A DNA stretch of 64,000 nt, taken from the NCBI RefSeq assembly GCF_001690355.1, contig NZ_LZHG01000068.1, positions 1-64,000 of the forward strand, given 5' to 3'. The stretch comes from Gilliamella sp. Choc4-2 (lineage in GTDB: Bacteria > Pseudomonadota > Gammaproteobacteria > Enterobacterales > Orbaceae). The translations under genes were made by a program, and so were the position numbers. This document shows, in pieces, positions 62,874 through 64,000 of this stretch; position 1 is the stretch's first letter, and each line of letters begins with the position of its first letter. Below the pieces are notes generated by a model. It was not told where the DNA came from. It worked only from the letters and a program-made list of their open reading frames with translations, and did no database searches.

Positions 62874-63314
62874 TTATAAATAAACAATCTGTGAACCTTC
62901 TTCAGGATGTTGGATCGCCTCTGCAAACCCTTCTAAGAAAAATGCGAGATGATCTGCTTCATCCCCTAAAAGGCGCCCTTTTACTTTATTCCATGTTAAT
63001 AACACAATAGTTGCTTGAGGTTCACAGCTAATTAACATCGGTTGTTCAAGTTCTTCATTCCAATAAAATTCACCACCATATAATTTTTGGGCAGTCAGTA
63101 ATAAGTAGCAACCATATTCTTGAGCTATCATATTAAGCTGTTCTTCAGAGATACTAAAGTTTTTCTCAGCTAACTCACCAATAATCATTTCAACAACAGA
63201 TATACTTTTTTCTGAGTAATCAAGCTGGTTAATGCTCCAGGTTGGGCTGTTTAATATAGCATTTTGTGCCCATGCTTCGATCTCTTGATATAATTCATTT
63301 TTTTGTTCAGTCAT
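62874..63314 (-). CDS. Hypothetical 146-residue protein downstream of mazG
   Basis: I do not recognise the family with confidence. It is acidic, cytoplasmic (no signal or membrane segment), with ordered text such as EYGCYLLLTAQKLYGGEF and YWNEELEQPMLI, then VKGRLLGDEADHLAFFLEGF; the pattern of conserved Gly, Trp and Asp looks like an alpha/beta domain of the DUF3806 or immunity-protein kind, which is a guess. Its start overlaps the end of mazG by eight bases, so the two are translationally coupled. MTEQKNELYQ begins cleanly; length is compatible with a complete protein. Confidence 0.75.
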   Translation of the reverse strand: MTEQKNELYQEIEAWAQNAILNSPTWSINQLDYSEKSISVVEMIIGELAEKNFSISEEQLNMIAQEYGCYLLLTAQKLYGGEFYWNEELEQPMLISCEPQATIVLLTWNKVKGRLLGDEADHLAFFLEGFAEAIQHPEEGSQIVYL

Positions 63315-64000
63315 TTTTATTCACTTCGCTATTGAGTTTAATCTGTTCTAATTGCTTAACACTTTGCCACGCGTCTTCCATTTGTTCAAGCGTTGCATCA
63401 ATTAAAGATAAGTTTTTTTGTTTGAGTATCGATTCTACTTGTTGAAATCGTCGGGTAAATTTTTTATTGGCTTGCTGTAAACAGAGTTCTGATTTAACCT
63501 TTAAATGCCTAGCTAAATTGACGGTCGCAAACAATAAATCACCAAGTTCTTCCTCAATTTTTTGTGGATCTTGTTTGTTTTGTTCAAGCTCTTGCTCAAC
63601 TTCATCAATTTCCTCTTTTACCTTATCAAGCACAGGTTTTATATCATGCCAATCAAAACCAACCGAGGCACAGCGCTTTTGAATTTTTTCTGCTTGCATT
63701 AACGCTGGTATTGCTTGGGGAATATCATCAAGCAATGAGTATTGTGCTTTTTTGTCTCTTTCTTTTTGTTTAAGCTGTTCCCAGTTAGCTTTTTCGGTCT
63801 TATTCTCAGCAAAAATATGAGGATGACGATAAACTAATTTATCTGAAACTGATAAGCAAACCTCATCAAAATCAAAACTTCCTTGCTCTTGGGCTAAATC
63901 AGCATAAAAAACAATATGAAAGAGCAAATCACCAAGTTCTTTTTTTAACTCATCCATATCTTGTTTATCAATTGCATCAAGTATCTCGTACGTTTCCTCT
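63307..64000 (-). CDS. mazG: Nucleoside triphosphate pyrophosphohydrolase MazG (N-terminus outside window)
   Basis: MazG hydrolyses NTPs and dNTPs to monophosphates and pyrophosphate, and lowers ppGpp in E. coli. The frame is open to the window end and begins there in EETYEILDAIDKQDM, matching the middle of the first MazG domain, so roughly 37 residues are missing. Each domain shows the metal-binding pattern: EETYE then KKELGDLLFHIVFYADLAQE, and later KEEIDEVEQELE with EEELGDLLFATVNLARHL. FDWHDIKPVLDKV and the C-terminal MEDAWQSVK are typical. The ATG at 63957 is internal, not the true start. The next gene overlaps by eight bases. Confidence 0.95.
   Translation of the reverse strand, partial: EETYEILDAIDKQDMDELKKELGDLLFHIVFYADLAQEQGSFDFDEVCLSVSDKLVYRHPHIFAENKTEKANWEQLKQKERDKKAQYSLLDDIPQAIPALMQAEKIQKRCASVGFDWHDIKPVLDKVKEEIDEVEQELEQNKQDPQKIEEELGDLLFATVNLARHLKVKSELCLQQANKKFTRRFQQVESILKQKNLSLIDATLEQMEDAWQSVKQLEQIKLNSEVNKND

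Overview
The window is a stretch of low-GC gammaproteobacterial chromosome. Most genes match Escherichia coli or Haemophilus housekeeping genes in length and motifs (zapG-degQ-degS, rpmE, metJ/metB, glnA-glnL-glnG, secB-gpsA, aas-lplT, murQ, rpsP-rimM-trmD-rplS, gltB-gltD, mazG). The AT-rich composition, a VasX-like type VI effector, citrate fermentation genes and several sugar PTS operons suggest a host-associated member of the Orbaceae (Gilliamella-like) or a relative. That placement is inference, since no rRNA gene is present.

Layout. 1-4443: the edge of an accessory region, with a large VasX/BTH_I2691-type T6SS effector (cut by the window start) behind a 155-codon unknown ORF, both on the minus strand. 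4882-10575: dciA-like gene, zapG, degQ, degS, rpmE, then divergent metJ/metB around a tandem met-box operator. 10753-19954: a citrate module. The minus-strand operon runs transporter - FAH-family protein - citC - citD - citE - citF - citX, and the CitA/CitB two-component system is divergent. 20479-26083: periplasmic alpha-carbonic anhydrase, tRNA-Asn, a LOG-family gene and fruBKA. 26766-30400: a Fur-box-preceded siderophore ABC transporter. 30615-34612: glnA-glnL-glnG behind a sigma-54 promoter with two NtrC-like sites. 35164-42646: yibN-like gene, secB, gpsA, an ornithine cyclodeaminase-family gene, aas, lplT, murQ. 42805-46050: a mannose-type PTS with a ManO (DUF956) gene that looks like the lactic-acid-bacterial manLMNO operon. 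46275-48968: rpsP-rimM-trmD-rplS and a marC-family gene. 49125-54578: four minus-strand genes for a probable D-lysine/D-ornithine route (decarboxylase, antiporter-like permease, racemase, second permease). 55192-64000: yhiN-like gene, gltB-gltD, an unknown 146-residue gene and the 3' part of mazG.

How they work together. Citrate would be imported, cleaved by CitDEF to acetate and oxaloacetate, and oxaloacetate possibly decarboxylated by the FAH protein instead of a membrane OadGAB pump. No citG is present in this operon. Fructose and mannose/glucose enter through PTS systems. Nitrogen is assimilated by GlnA and GltBD, with NtrBC control readable in the glnA promoter. The racemase plus D-specific decarboxylase cluster could turn basic amino acids into polyamines.

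The most interesting items are the T6SS effector and its small neighbour, the racemase-decarboxylase-permease cluster, the Gram-positive-type man operon, and the oad-less, citG-less citrate operon with its two intercistronic hairpins. No CRISPR array, insertion sequence, prophage or rRNA operon was seen.
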